Below, one piece after another: positions 51,923 to 61,779 of a DNA stretch of 64,000 bases. Under the pieces are notes generated by a model, which was not told the origin of the DNA, made no database searches, and saw nothing but the letters and a program-made list of their open reading frames with translations. The stretch lies in the NCBI GenBank assembly GCA_024229515.1, contig JAAESI010000024.1, forward strand, positions 1-64,000, written 5' to 3'. The position numbers and the translations under genes are program-made. How positions within the stretch are numbered: position 1 is the stretch's first letter; each line of letters opens with the position of its first letter. The stretch comes from Pseudomonadota bacterium (lineage in GTDB: Bacteria > Myxococcota_A > UBA796 > UBA9615).

Positions 51923-53484
51923 GGGCGGCTCTCGAAGAACGCCCCGACCCCACCGCGAGCGTCCGCCCACGCCTCCCCGAGCCAGGTGATGAGGTCGCCC
52001 GCGGTGAGGGTGGGCTCCCCGAGCGCGGCGGCAGCCCGATCCCCGGCCCGGCCGTGCCACCACACCGCGGCCCCCGCCGCCGTGGACGAGGGCAGACCGC
52101 GCGCGAGCAGCCCGCCGACCACGCCGGTGAGCACGTCCCCGGAGCCGGCGGTCGCCATGCCCGGGTTGCCCGTGGGGTTCACGAAGACCGCGCCCCCGGG
52201 CTGGGCGACGATGGTGCCGGCTCCCTTGAGGACCACGGTGGCGGCCGCTTCGGAGGCCAACTGCCGGGCCGCCGCCACGCGTCGGGCGCTCAGCTCGGAC
52301 CAGGGGCTCGTCATCAGGCGCGCCATCTCGCCCGGATGCGGGGTGAGCACGCGGGCTGCGGACGGGTCGGGCCAGGACTCCGTCTCGGCGAGACCGTTCA
52401 GCGCGTCCGCGTCAAACACGGCCGGCACCGTCAGCTCGGCGTAGAGCCGGCCGACAAGCTCGACGGTGGAGGCTTCGGTGCCCAACCCGGGCCCCACTGC
52501 GACGGCGGAGCGAGCGTGAGCGAGGGCGAGCAGGGCGTCCGCGTCGGCGTAGCGCTCGACCATGATCTCCGGCGCCAGCCCCGGCACGTCCAGACCGACG
52601 GGCAGCGCGAGGGTCACGAGGCCGGCGCCCGCTTTGAGCGCAGCTTCGGCGCAGAGCCGGGCCGCGCCGGTCTTGCCCGGGCCTCCGGCGGCCACGAGCA
52701 GGTGCCCGAACGTCCCCTTGTGGCCGTCGGGCGCACCCGGGGGGAGCGCGTCCGCGAGGGCCGATGCGTCCAGCAGGTGGGCGATGTCGGGGATGAGGTC
52801 CAGCCAGCGCTCCGCCGGGATGCCGATGTCCGCCTTGACCAGATCGCCGCACCGGCCGCGCCCCGGGTAGAGCACGTGGCCGAGCTTGAGGGCGGCGAAC
52901 GTGACGGTGACGTCCGCCGCGACGGCGGTGGCGTGCACCTGGCCGGTGGTCCCGCTCACCCCCGAGGGGATGTCGACCGCGAGCACGGGCACGCCCGCGG
53001 CGCGGGCCCTGGCCATGGCGTCGATCGCCTCGGCGAAGACGCCCTCGACCTCCCGCGTCAGGCCGGTTCCCAGGAGCGCGTCCACGAGCACGCCGCAGAC
53101 CGGCCACTTTCGAATCGCGAAGCCGAGGGGCTCGCTGCCCGGCGCTTCCCGGAGGGTCACGCCCACGTTCTGGGCCAGCTCCGCCTGGGTCGCAGCGTCG
53201 CCCTGGAGGCGGCTTACCCGGGTCAGGAGGGTGACCTCCACGGACACCCCCAGCAGGTGCAGCCGGCGCGCCATGGCGAGGCCGTCGCCGCCGTTGTTGC
53301 CCGGGCCGCAGACGATGCAGACGCCGCCTTCGAGGCGATCCCGGTACCGCTCCAGCAGGACCTCGCAGCAGGCCCACGCAGCGGACTCCATGAGCACGAG
53401 CCCGGGCACTCCGAGGTCCTGGATCGTGCGGCGATCGAGCTCCGCCATCTGCTCCGCGGTCAGCAGCGGCTCGGGGCGGGCCAT
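51919..53484 (-). CDS. nnr: Bifunctional NAD(P)HX epimerase / dehydratase (Nnr)
   Basis: 521 residues. The N-terminal YjeF-N epimerase domain (about 1-225) has CGPGNNGGDGLAMAR. The C-terminal dehydratase domain (about 230-515) has GHKGTFGHLLVAAGG, VVLKGAGTIV and NPGMATAGSGDVLTG. It repairs hydrated NADH and NADPH. It overlaps pdxJ by one base and tsaE by 4; nnr-tsaE is a common pair. Confidence 0.94.
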   Translation of the reverse strand: MARPEPLLTAEQMAELDRRTIQDLGVPGLVLMESAAWACCEVLLERYRDRLEGGVCIVCGPGNNGGDGLAMARRLHLLGVSVEVTLLTRVSRLQGDAATQAELAQNVGVTLREAPGSEPLGFAIRKWPVCGVLVDALLGTGLTREVEGVFAEAIDAMARARAAGVPVLAVDIPSGVSGTTGQVHATAVAADVTVTFAALKLGHVLYPGRGRCGDLVKADIGIPAERWLDLIPDIAHLLDASALADALPPGAPDGHKGTFGHLLVAAGGPGKTGAARLCAEAALKAGAGLVTLALPVGLDVPGLAPEIMVERYADADALLALAHARSAVAVGPGLGTEASTVELVGRLYAELTVPAVFDADALNGLAETESWPDPSAARVLTPHPGEMARLMTSPWSELSARRVAAARQLASEAAATVVLKGAGTIVAQPGGAVFVNPTGNPGMATAGSGDVLTGVVGGLLARGLPSSTAAGAAVWWHGRAGDRAAAALGEPTLTAGDLITWLGEAWADARGGVGAFFESRP

Positions 53485-54203
53485 CAGTCCAACAACGCCT
53501 TCATGTCACGCACCGCGTCCTCCAGGCCGGAGAAGACGGCGCGGGCGATGATGGCGTGCCCGATGTTGTACTCCTCGATGATATCGAGGTCCGCCAGGGG
53601 CTGGACGTTGTGGTAGTGCAGCCCGTGGCCGGCGGCGACGAAGAGCCCCGCCTTGGCGGCCTGGCGGGCGGCGCTAGCGATGCGCGCCAGCTCCCGATCC
53701 CGGTCGATGTCGTTGTCCGCCTCGGCGTACGCGGCCGTGTTCAGCTCGATCGTGCCGGCGCCGACCTTCACGGTGGCAGCGACCTGGGCGGCGTCCGGGT
53801 CGGCGAAGATGGCGGTGCGGATGCCCGCCGCTTCCAGTCGGGCCACGGCCGCGCTGACCTCGTCGAGCACGCCCGGCTGGGTCATGTCGAGGCCTCCTTC
53901 GGTGGTCACCTCGTCGGGCCGCTCGGGGACCAGCGTGACCTGATGAGGCTTGATCCGCTCGGCCAGCAGGAGCATCTCCTCGTCCGTCGCCATCTCCACG
54001 TTCAAGCGGGTCTGCACGGTCGCCGCCAGCACCTCGAGGTCACGATCCTGGATGTGCCGGCGATCGCAGCGGATGTGGCAGGTGATCTGGTCGGCTCCGG
54101 CCATCTCCGCGATGGCGGCGGCGGGCACCGGATCGGGGTAGCTGACGCCGCGGGCCTGGCGGACCGTGGCGACGTGGTCGATGTTCACTCCGAGATCGGC
54201 CAT
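53484..54203 (-). CDS. pdxJ: Pyridoxine 5'-phosphate synthase PdxJ
   Basis: 239 residues from the ATG at 54203, with AAAGGAG 6 bases upstream. The motifs NIDHVATVRQARG, HIRCDRRHI, PHQVTLVPE and AGHGLHY are those of PdxJ. It makes pyridoxine phosphate from deoxyxylulose phosphate and aminoacetone phosphate. It lies after glmM, in the same series. It provides the cofactor used by IscS downstream. Confidence 0.95.
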   Translation of the reverse strand: MADLGVNIDHVATVRQARGVSYPDPVPAAAIAEMAGADQITCHIRCDRRHIQDRDLEVLAATVQTRLNVEMATDEEMLLLAERIKPHQVTLVPERPDEVTTEGGLDMTQPGVLDEVSAAVARLEAAGIRTAIFADPDAAQVAATVKVGAGTIELNTAAYAEADNDIDRDRELARIASAARQAAKAGLFVAAGHGLHYHNVQPLADLDIIEEYNIGHAIIARAVFSGLEDAVRDMKALLD

Positions 54204-54213
54204 GGAGGCTCCT

Positions 54214-55521
54214 TTAGCTGCCCAGCACACCCCCGGCTGCAGCGGCGAGCTGATCGGCCCAGGCTTCTACCAGATCGCCGGTCGGCCCCTCGACCTGGAT
54301 GCGGAGGTACGGCTCGGTCCCGGAGTAGCGGACCAGGGGCCGGCCTCCGCCGGTGCCGATCCGGTCCAGCACGGGGCGAAGCTCCGGGCCTCCCAGGAGG
54401 CCCTCGATCGGCGGGCGATGGCCATCGGGCACCTTGCGGGTCGCGGACGGGAACTTCGGGACGGCGCCGAGCAGCTCGCTCACCGGCTTGCCCGTCCCGA
54501 GGGCCATGCGGAGCACGTGGAGGCCGACCCGGATCCCGTCCCCGGTGGGGCACAGGTCGGGGGTGAGGACGTGGCCGGAGGTCTCTCCGCCGAGGTTGCA
54601 GCCGCGGGCCGCCATCGCCGCGGAGACGTGCCGATCGCCGACGGGGGTGCGGATGAGGTCGAGGCCGCGCTCGGCGAGGTACGCCGCGAGCCCGCCGTTG
54701 GTCGTGAGGGTGCCGACCACGGCGCCCCCGGTGAGGCTCCCCTCGGCCTGCATCGACGACGCCAGGAAGCCGAGGATCGCGTCTCCGTCGTGCACCGTGC
54801 CCTGCTCGTCGACGAGGGCGATGCGGTCGCCGTCGCCGTCCACCACGATGCCGGCCCAGGCGCCGACTTCGAGCACCTTGGCGGCGGTCGCCTCGGGATG
54901 CACCGCGCCCACACCGTCGTTGATGTTCCGTCCGTCGGGGGCGGGCGCGAGGGCCACGCGATCCCCCTCCCCCAACGCTTCGGCGAGCACGCCCGCGGCC
55001 GCCCCGGAGGCGTCGTCGAACACCACCCTCCGGTCGATGGAGGCCCCCAGCAGGGACTTCAGGTAGGCGGCGAGCACGGCGTCGCGGCCGTCGGCGGTCA
55101 CGGTTCCGGCGGCCGGCGCGGCGGTCGATCCCGCTTCGAACGCCGCCTCGGACGCCTCCTGAAGCGCATCCGAGGCCTTCTTGCCGTCGGGTCCGAACAG
55201 CTTCAGCCCGTTGTCGTGCCAGGGGTTGTGGGACGCCGTGATCATCACGCCGCCGTCCAGGGCCGAGTCGTAGGCGACGGCGTAGGACAGCGCGGGGGTG
55301 GGGAGCACGCCCAGGTCCTGCACGCTCACGCCGGCCGACGTCAGTCCGGCGATGACGGCGTCGCGGATCCAGCCCCCCGACTCCCGGGTGTCGCGGGCGA
55401 TCGCCACGGTGCCGCCGCCCAGGGCGGTGGCGAAGCCCGCGGCGAGGGCCTTGATCGTCGACTCCGTCAGCAGGCCTTCACCGGCCCGCCCGCGGATCCC
55501 ATCGGTTCCAAACACGCTCAT
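54214..55521 (-). CDS. glmM: Phosphoglucosamine mutase GlmM
   Basis: 435 residues. Phosphoserine loop TASHNP (Ser98), metal site DGDGDR (near 230-235), sugar-binding GGETSGH and phosphate-binding RYSGTEPYLR. It makes glucosamine-1-phosphate for cell-wall precursors. The order cdaA-cdaR-glmM is conserved with c-di-AMP synthesis, where GlmM can inhibit CdaA. The ATG at 55521 is chosen over an adjacent GTG. Confidence 0.95.
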   Translation of the reverse strand: MSVFGTDGIRGRAGEGLLTESTIKALAAGFATALGGGTVAIARDTRESGGWIRDAVIAGLTSAGVSVQDLGVLPTPALSYAVAYDSALDGGVMITASHNPWHDNGLKLFGPDGKKASDALQEASEAAFEAGSTAAPAAGTVTADGRDAVLAAYLKSLLGASIDRRVVFDDASGAAAGVLAEALGEGDRVALAPAPDGRNINDGVGAVHPEATAAKVLEVGAWAGIVVDGDGDRIALVDEQGTVHDGDAILGFLASSMQAEGSLTGGAVVGTLTTNGGLAAYLAERGLDLIRTPVGDRHVSAAMAARGCNLGGETSGHVLTPDLCPTGDGIRVGLHVLRMALGTGKPVSELLGAVPKFPSATRKVPDGHRPPIEGLLGGPELRPVLDRIGTGGGRPLVRYSGTEPYLRIQVEGPTGDLVEAWADQLAAAAGGVLGS

Positions 55522-55543
55522 CACTACCTCGGTCGAACCCGGA

Positions 55544-56593
55544 CTACTCCGGGGCTTCGGGCGCCTCCGGAACCTCGTCCGGAGCTGGCTCCGTGGGGGG
55601 CGGCGGAGGCCGCACGGTGAAGGTCAGGGGCTCCACCGAGCGGAGCTCGATCTCGTCCTTGCGGGGGTGGTCCATCACCACCCGGACCGCCGGCCATCCG
55701 TCACCCGCGTTGGGCGAATAGGCGACGCGGGCGTCGGCCCCTTCGGGGAAGACGAGGGTCGTGGGGTCGCCATCGAGCCGCACGGTCAGTCCGCGGTTGC
55801 GGAGTTCGTCCAGCACCGGGACCGGGCCGGCCAACCGCACGACGCAGGAAGCGGGGGCGACGTCGTAGCCGACCCAGCCTTCCCCGAGGGCGACCTGGAT
55901 CCCGGCGAACTCGTGCTCGGCGCTGGCCTCTTCGACGCCGAACTCCACCTGCGCGGCGCGGGGGCTCCCGGGGGTCAGGTGCAGGGCCGCCAGATCCAGG
56001 CTCACCGACCCGGCGAAGGCGGCCTCGAGGTCGTCCAGCCGCAGCGGCACCGTCTGCACGAACTCCAGGTGCTTGAGATCGGTAGTGCTCCCCGTGAGGG
56101 TGACCTCCTTGGGGGTGACGGAGCGGGACGTCTCCACGAAGCCGGGGGGGAGCTTGCCGCGGGTGCGCAGCAGCACCGGCACCGTGACGGTGGCGACGTT
56201 GTCGTAGACCAGGTCCACTTCCGCGGGAGAGACGGTGTCCACGGCGACGTCGTCGGTGACCCCTCCGGGGGGCCGAAGGAAGCTGTGCACGGCGCGGCCG
56301 GGCTCCGCGTCCCGCAGGTCCACGACGTACCGAATCTCCACCTCCCGCGCCTTCTCCACGAGGCGGTTCACGGCGGTGCGCGAGCCCGACACCCGCAGCG
56401 TGACGGGGTTCGGCAGAGGCCCGTCGTTCATCAGGATGAGCCCCTCCCCCTCGGGCTGGAGGTAGTCCACCGGCGCCTCGATCGTGGCGTGAAAGATCTG
56501 CTCGTCCTGCGCCAGGAACCACGCCCCCAGGGCCAGCCCCAGGGCGATCGCCTTGTAGGCGAGGTTGTCCGTGATGAGGCTGCGGGCGCTCAT
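55544..56593 (-). CDS. cdaR: YbbR-domain protein CdaR
   Basis: 349 residues: one N-terminal membrane helix (AYKAIALGLALGAWFLA) and three or so YbbR-like beta repeats outside, ending in a Pro/Glu-rich tail. CdaR proteins modulate the membrane cyclase CdaA. ATGA overlap with cdaA. Identity rests on repeats and on position between cdaA and glmM. Confidence 0.85.
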   Translation of the reverse strand: MSARSLITDNLAYKAIALGLALGAWFLAQDEQIFHATIEAPVDYLQPEGEGLILMNDGPLPNPVTLRVSGSRTAVNRLVEKAREVEIRYVVDLRDAEPGRAVHSFLRPPGGVTDDVAVDTVSPAEVDLVYDNVATVTVPVLLRTRGKLPPGFVETSRSVTPKEVTLTGSTTDLKHLEFVQTVPLRLDDLEAAFAGSVSLDLAALHLTPGSPRAAQVEFGVEEASAEHEFAGIQVALGEGWVGYDVAPASCVVRLAGPVPVLDELRNRGLTVRLDGDPTTLVFPEGADARVAYSPNAGDGWPAVRVVMDHPRKDEIELRSVEPLTFTVRPPPPPTEPAPDEVPEAPEAPE

Positions 56594-57456
56594 TTGGTGC
56601 GGTCCGCGGGGTTGCTGGCATCGACGTTGGCGGCGTTGAAGCTGCCGGAGGTGACGCGGCTCTTGCTCCGGCTCGGCGTGAAGCTGCCCGTGGTGGACTG
56701 GTCCGCCTCCATCGACAGCAGCTCCTGGACCTTCAGCCGCAGCTCATCGGGCGAGTCCACGACGTACAGGTCGCCGCGGAACGCGATCGAGACGGCCCGG
56801 CGCTCCTCGGACACCACGAAGACCATGCAGTCGGTCGTCTCGGTGATGCCGAGGGCGGCCCGGTGGCGGGTGCCCAGGTGGGCCTTGAGGTCCGAGCGGG
56901 TCGACAGCGGCAGGAAGGCGGCGGCGACCCAGAGGCGGTCGTCACGCACCACCACGGCGCCGTCGTGGATCGGGCTGGTGGGCTGGAAGATCGAGACGAG
57001 GATCTCCTCGCTCAACGCTCCTTCGATGAGGGTGGCGGACTCGGACAGCTCGTCCAGCGCCGCCTCCCGCTCCACCGTGATCAGCGCTCCCCGCCCCTGA
57101 TCGACGAGCCGGAAGCAGGCCCGCGCGATGATCTGGTAGGTCGACAGCTTGCCCATGCGGGAGCCGCCCCCGACCAGCGGGTCACCGACCCGGGCGAGCG
57201 CTCGCCGGATGTCCTCCTGGAAGAGGATGAGCAGCGCCACCACGAGGTAGAAGGAGAACTTCTCGAAGATCCAGATGACGGTGTTGAGGCTCAGCGCCCG
57301 GGCGAAGCCGTAGACCGCCGCCAGCACCATGAGGCCGCCGAGCACCTGGAATGCGCGGGTGCCCTTGAGCAGCAGCAGCACCCGGTAGATGAGCACGGTA
57401 ACCACGAGCACATCGAGGACGTCGATGGGCTGGATCGCGGCGAGGAGGTCGTTCAC
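56590..57456 (-). CDS. cdaA: Diadenylate cyclase CdaA
   Basis: 288 residues from a GTG overlapping the folP stop. Three membrane helices (about 12-75), then the DAC domain with DGA (165-167) and GTRHRA (195-200), the two catalytic motifs. It condenses two ATP into c-di-AMP. A 50-residue Ser/Thr-rich tail after the DAC domain is longer than usual. Confidence 0.95.
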   Translation of the reverse strand: MNDLLAAIQPIDVLDVLVVTVLIYRVLLLLKGTRAFQVLGGLMVLAAVYGFARALSLNTVIWIFEKFSFYLVVALLILFQEDIRRALARVGDPLVGGGSRMGKLSTYQIIARACFRLVDQGRGALITVEREAALDELSESATLIEGALSEEILVSIFQPTSPIHDGAVVVRDDRLWVAAAFLPLSTRSDLKAHLGTRHRAALGITETTDCMVFVVSEERRAVSIAFRGDLYVVDSPDELRLKVQELLSMEADQSTTGSFTPSRSKSRVTSGSFNAANVDASNPADRTK

Positions 57457-58310
57457 GGACGGCTCGCCTTCCGCAGCGCCGAGGCGATGTCCACGGCCTG
57501 CCGGGATGCGGCGACGTCGTGCACGCGGACAATCGAGGCGCCCCGCTCGGCCGAGGCCGCGGCGATGACCGCGGAGCCGACCAGGCGATCGGCGGGAGCG
57601 AGGCCGAACCGACGGCCGAGGAAGGACTTGCGGGAGGCGCCTACGAGCACCGCGCGGTCCAACGAGGCGAACTTGTCCAGGCGCGCGATGAGATCGAGGC
57701 AGCCCTGCGGGCTCTTGCCGAACCCGATGCCAGGGTCGATCGCCTGGCGGTCGGCCGGAATCCCTGCCGCGTCCGCTGCCTCGCAGCACGCCGCGAGGGT
57801 CGCGCTGACTTCTCCGAACAAATCGTCGTACCGCACGTTCGACTGCATCGTACGCGGGCTCCCGCGCATGTGCATGAGCACCACCGCCGCGCCCGCGGAG
57901 GCGGCGACATCCAGGATCTCAGGCTCGCGGCTGCCACCGCTGACGTCATTGACGAGGACCGCGCCGAGTTCGACCGCGGCGGCGGCGACGGCGGCCCGCG
58001 AGGTGTCGATCGAGATCGGGAGGGGGCACCCGCGATCCCGCAGCGCCTGCAGGACGGGGACGACGCGAGCGAGCTCCTCCTCCACCGTCACGCCGGCGGA
58101 GCCCGGCCGGGTGCTCTCGCCGCCGATGTCCAGGACGTCAGCCCCCTCGTCGATCGCCTCGAACGCGCGCGCCACCGCCGCGTCCACCGCCGCGTAGCGG
58201 CCGCCATCGAAGAAGGAATCGGGGGTGACGTTCAGGATCGCCATCACGCTGCACCGGTCCGCGGGGAGGCTTCCGCCCTCCCACGCCAGGCTGCGGGGCT
58301 GCAACGTCAT
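57453..58310 (-). CDS. folP: Dihydropteroate synthase FolP
   Basis: 285 residues. ILNVTPDSFFDGG (near 25-37), DIGGESTRPG (near 61-70), SIDTSRA, NDVSGG, DPGIGFGK and VGASRKSFLG are all present. It joins pterin pyrophosphate and p-aminobenzoate in folate synthesis and is the target of sulfonamides. It sits between ftsH and cdaA, a frequent arrangement. Confidence 0.95.
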   Translation of the reverse strand: MTLQPRSLAWEGGSLPADRCSVMAILNVTPDSFFDGGRYAAVDAAVARAFEAIDEGADVLDIGGESTRPGSAGVTVEEELARVVPVLQALRDRGCPLPISIDTSRAAVAAAAVELGAVLVNDVSGGSREPEILDVAASAGAAVVLMHMRGSPRTMQSNVRYDDLFGEVSATLAACCEAADAAGIPADRQAIDPGIGFGKSPQGCLDLIARLDKFASLDRAVLVGASRKSFLGRRFGLAPADRLVGSAVIAAASAERGASIVRVHDVAASRQAVDIASALRKASRP

Positions 58311-58326
58311 CGGGGGGCCCGCGGGC

Positions 58327-60147
58327 CTAGGCGGGGGAGCCGCTGTTTCCGGCGACGCGGAGCATGCGGAGGATCTCGTCGCCCGAGAGCGTCTCCTTCT
58401 CCAGGAGACCCTTGCTGACGTCGTGCAGCGCCGTGAGGTTGCCCTTCACGAGGTCGCGGGCCCGGCTGTAGGCGTCCGTGACGATGCGGCGAATCTCGCC
58501 GTCGATCTTCTTGGCCGTCTCCTCAGACATGCCCGACTGGTCGTGCCACTCGCGCCCCAGGAAGATGTTCTCGTCCTTCTTGCCGAAGGTGAGCGGACCC
58601 ATCTCGTCCGACATGCCCCACTCGCACACCATCTTGCGCGCCAGGGAGGTGGCTCGTTCGATGTCGTTGCCAGCGCCGGTGGTGACCTGGTTCAGGGCCA
58701 CCTCTTCGGCCGCGCGTCCGCCCATCAGGATGGCGATCTGGTCCAGCAGCTGGTCCTTCTCCATCGTGTAGCGGTCCTCCGTGGGCAGCTGCTGGGTCAG
58801 GCCCAGGGCACGGCCGCGGGGGATGATCGTGACGCGGTAGAGCGGGTCGGCGCCAGGCAGCAGCGCCGCCACCAGGGCATGCCCCGCCTCGTGGTAGGCG
58901 GTCGTCTTCTTCTCCTCTTCGGAGATGACCATCGAGCGGCGCTCGCCGCCCATCATCGTCTTGTCCTTGGCCTCGGTGATGTCGACCATGAGGACCTTGG
59001 CGTGGTCCCGACGGGCCGCCAGCAGCGCCGCCTCGTTCATGACGTTGGCGAGGTCCGCACCCGTAAACCCGGGCGTGGCACGGGCAACCACCCCGAGGTC
59101 GATGTCGTCCGCGAGCGGCAGCTCCTTGGCGTGAATCTGGAGGATCTGCTCGCGACCGCGCACGTCCGGCCGGGGCACCGTCACGCGCCGGTCGAAGCGG
59201 CCGGGGCGGAGCAGGGCCGGATCCAGCACGTCGGGCCGGTTGGTGGCGGCGATGAGGATGACGCCCTCGTTGCCTTCGAAGCCGTCCATCTCCACCAGGA
59301 GCTGGTTCAAGGTCTGCTCGCGCTCGTCGTGCCCACCGCCGAGGCCGGCGCCGCGGTGGCGGCCGACCGCGTCGATCTCATCGATGAAGATGATGCAGGG
59401 AGCGTTCTTCTTGCCCTGCTCGAAGAGGTCGCGCACGCGGGAGGCGCCCACGCCGACGAACATCTCGACGAAGTCGGAGCCGGAGATCGAGAAGAAGGGC
59501 ACGCCCGCCTCCCCCGCGATGGCGCGGGCCAGCAGCGTCTTGCCGGTGCCGGGGGGACCCATCAGGAGCACCCCCTTGGGGATGCGGCCGCCCAGCCGGG
59601 TCGCCTTCTTGGGGTTCTTGAGGAACTCGACGACCTCTTCCAGCTCTTCCTTGGCCTCTTCGACGCCGGCGACGTCCACGAACGTGACCTTCTTGGCGGT
59701 CTCGCTCAGCAGGCGCGCCTTGCTCTTGCCGAACTGCATCGCCTTGCCGCCGCCCACCTGGAGCTGGCGCATGAGGAAGACGAGGAAGAAGACGATGAAG
59801 ATGAGCGGGAGCGCCTGGAACAGGGCGCCGCCCCAGCCGCGCTCCTTGCCCTGGATGTACTCGACGCGCACGCCCGCGGTGGCGAGCACGGTCTGCCAGT
59901 ACTCCTCCTTGATCGGGCCGCGGGTGGTGAACCGGGTGGCCGGATCGTCGGCCAGCTGTCCGGCCACGTCTTCGGCGCCGGTCACGGTGATCTTGTCGAC
60001 CTCGCCGGCTTCCACCTTCTGGGTGAAGTCGGTCCAGGAGAGCTTCTCCACCTTCGGTGTCGCCGTGTTGTTCATCACGGTGATCAGCAGCAGCGCCAAC
60101 AGGGCGATGAAGAGCCAGAAGGCAAAGGTCTTGTGGGCTTGCTTCAT
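58327..60147 (-). CDS. ftsH: Membrane AAA+ metalloprotease FtsH
   Basis: 606 residues. Two N-terminal membrane helices flank a periplasmic segment; then the AAA+ module with Walker A GPPGTGKT (near 197), Walker [10 protein letters not shown] and the second-region-of-homology arginines; then the zinc site HEAGH (near 418). It degrades misassembled membrane proteins and short-lived regulators. It overlaps tilS by 4 bases, and tilS-ftsH-folP order is conserved. Confidence 0.96.
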   Translation of the reverse strand: MKQAHKTFAFWLFIALLALLLITVMNNTATPKVEKLSWTDFTQKVEAGEVDKITVTGAEDVAGQLADDPATRFTTRGPIKEEYWQTVLATAGVRVEYIQGKERGWGGALFQALPLIFIVFFLVFLMRQLQVGGGKAMQFGKSKARLLSETAKKVTFVDVAGVEEAKEELEEVVEFLKNPKKATRLGGRIPKGVLLMGPPGTGKTLLARAIAGEAGVPFFSISGSDFVEMFVGVGASRVRDLFEQGKKNAPCIIFIDEIDAVGRHRGAGLGGGHDEREQTLNQLLVEMDGFEGNEGVILIAATNRPDVLDPALLRPGRFDRRVTVPRPDVRGREQILQIHAKELPLADDIDLGVVARATPGFTGADLANVMNEAALLAARRDHAKVLMVDITEAKDKTMMGGERRSMVISEEEKKTTAYHEAGHALVAALLPGADPLYRVTIIPRGRALGLTQQLPTEDRYTMEKDQLLDQIAILMGGRAAEEVALNQVTTGAGNDIERATSLARKMVCEWGMSDEMGPLTFGKKDENIFLGREWHDQSGMSEETAKKIDGEIRRIVTDAYSRARDLVKGNLTALHDVSKGLLEKETLSGDEILRMLRVAGNSGSPA

Positions 60148-61523
60148 GAACGTTCCAAGGCCGCCCGATCGGGAAAATCCGGAGCGGCGACAGTGTATAG
60201 CAAGAGTGCGGCGTCACAGCCGGTTCGCAAGGGGGCGGCTGCGCCAGCGCGCACACCGGGAATCCAGAGCACACGCCCGCGGGCATCCACGACGGTGGGC
60301 CAGCCGGCGCGGTCGGGGCGCGGCACGCCGTCCTCGGCGAGCACGTCACGCACGAGGCGGGAGCCGTTCATGCCAAAGGGGCGGATGCGGGTCCCCGCGC
60401 CCGCGGACTGGAGCATCAGCGGAGCCTCCGCCGTGTCCGCGTCCAGCAGGGCGAAGCGCCGGCCGGCGCCGGGATCGGCGAGCAGCCGGCGGGCCTCGTC
60501 GCCGTCGATCTGCGAGGCCCCGAGGGCCCAGCCGCCAGCCCACGCCACGGGAGCGTCGAGCGTCAGCGGGGCCCGCGCGGGCGCATCTCCTTCGAGGCTC
60601 AGCGGGGCCTGCGAGAGCAGGACCTCGGTGCCGGCTGTGCGCGCGGTCCAGCCGCCTCCGAGCCGCCGCAGGCGGGCCGGGCCCCGGGCGCGGGCATCCC
60701 CGATCAGGGCGGCGACGGCGCGGGTTCCGAGGGGGCGGTCGGTGGGCGTGCAGCGCATCCGGACCACGGCGTCGGCGACGTCGTCCGGGAGGGCCGCGAA
60801 GATCGTGCGATCCAGCCGCAAGGGCTCATCGCTGCGAACGACGGCCGGCATCGCGAGCCGGGCGCGACGGTGCAGTTCGTTCCGCGCGGCGCGGGCCCGA
60901 CGGCCGAGCGCGAGCAGCCGGCGAGGGCCCTCGGGATCGATGGCCCGCCAGGCGGGAATCACGCTGGCCCGCATGCGGTTGCGCACGTAGCGCTGATCTC
61001 GATTCGAGGGATCTTCGCACCAGCTCCAGCCCTCGGCTTCGGCCAGGGCCCGGAGCGAGGCGCGGGTGCGATCCAGCAGCGGTCGGCCAAACCGCCCGCG
61101 GATGCGGGGCATCGACGGTGGGGCCGCTTCGGCGCGGGCCGCCGCTTGCAGGGATTCCGGGGTCGGGTCGGGGAGCCCGAGGGCGATCGTCTCGAGGTCG
61201 TCGTCCCGGTGGTGGGCCAGGAGGATGCGGTGGGCGCCTACTGCGTCCGCGGCCTCTTCGAGCCAGGCGTACCGAAGCTCGCGAGCAGCGGCCTGCCGGC
61301 CCACCCGTCGGGTTCGCTGGGGATCGGGGGCCCGCCGGTCGGTCACGAAGTCCGCGCCCAGCTCGGCGGCGAGGGCCCGGACGAAGGCGACGTCCTCGGC
61401 CGCGCCGGTGCGCAGTCCGTGGTCGAGGCACGCCAGCACGATCGGCCCGTCCGACCGGGCGGCTTCGAGGCGGGCCAGGACCATGCTGTCCAGGCCGCCG
61501 GAGCAGGCGACGAGGACCGTCAC
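60144..61523 (-). CDS. tilS: tRNA(Ile)-lysidine synthase TilS
   Basis: 459 residues from a GTG. PP-loop SGGLDSM (8-14), [11 protein letters not shown], then GRPLLD and the C-terminal substrate-binding domains ending in WIPGVRAG. It places lysidine at C34 of the AUA-reading tRNA-Ile. It overlaps the 65-residue coiled-coil gene upstream by 4 bases. Confidence 0.93.
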   Translation of the reverse strand: MTVLVACSGGLDSMVLARLEAARSDGPIVLACLDHGLRTGAAEDVAFVRALAAELGADFVTDRRAPDPQRTRRVGRQAAARELRYAWLEEAADAVGAHRILLAHHRDDDLETIALGLPDPTPESLQAAARAEAAPPSMPRIRGRFGRPLLDRTRASLRALAEAEGWSWCEDPSNRDQRYVRNRMRASVIPAWRAIDPEGPRRLLALGRRARAARNELHRRARLAMPAVVRSDEPLRLDRTIFAALPDDVADAVVRMRCTPTDRPLGTRAVAALIGDARARGPARLRRLGGGWTARTAGTEVLLSQAPLSLEGDAPARAPLTLDAPVAWAGGWALGASQIDGDEARRLLADPGAGRRFALLDADTAEAPLMLQSAGAGTRIRPFGMNGSRLVRDVLAEDGVPRPDRAGWPTVVDARGRVLWIPGVRAGAAAPLRTGCDAALLLYTVAAPDFPDRAALERS

Positions 61524-61717
61524 GAAGGACGCTCCCGCAGGGTCTCGCCGATCTCGCCGACCAACTCCACGAGCTGCGTCACCTTCGCTTCCAGGCGCTC
61601 GACCTCGGCCCGGAGCTCCGCCGCCTCAGCCGCGACTTCGGCCCGCTGCGTCGCGATCGGCTCCACCATCCGGCGCAGCGCGCGGCGGAGGGTGCGACGA
61701 AGAGAAGGACGGCCCAT
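61520..61717 (-). CDS. Small coiled-coil protein
   Basis: 65 residues with a basic N-terminus ([10 protein letters not shown]) and a regular heptad region ([19 protein letters not shown], about 31-49). It overlaps the tilS GTG by 4 bases and would be the first gene of the operon. No family is recognised. It is short, but the overlap and heptads support it as real. Confidence 0.6.
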   Translation of the reverse strand: MGRPSLRRTLRRALRRMVEPIATQRAEVAAEAAELRAEVERLEAKVTQLVELVGEIGETLRERPS

Positions 61718-61779
61718 CGGCGCAACGTAGGACCGCTCCCGCAGCGGTCAAGGACAGAGGCGTCTAAAGTTGGGTCCCT

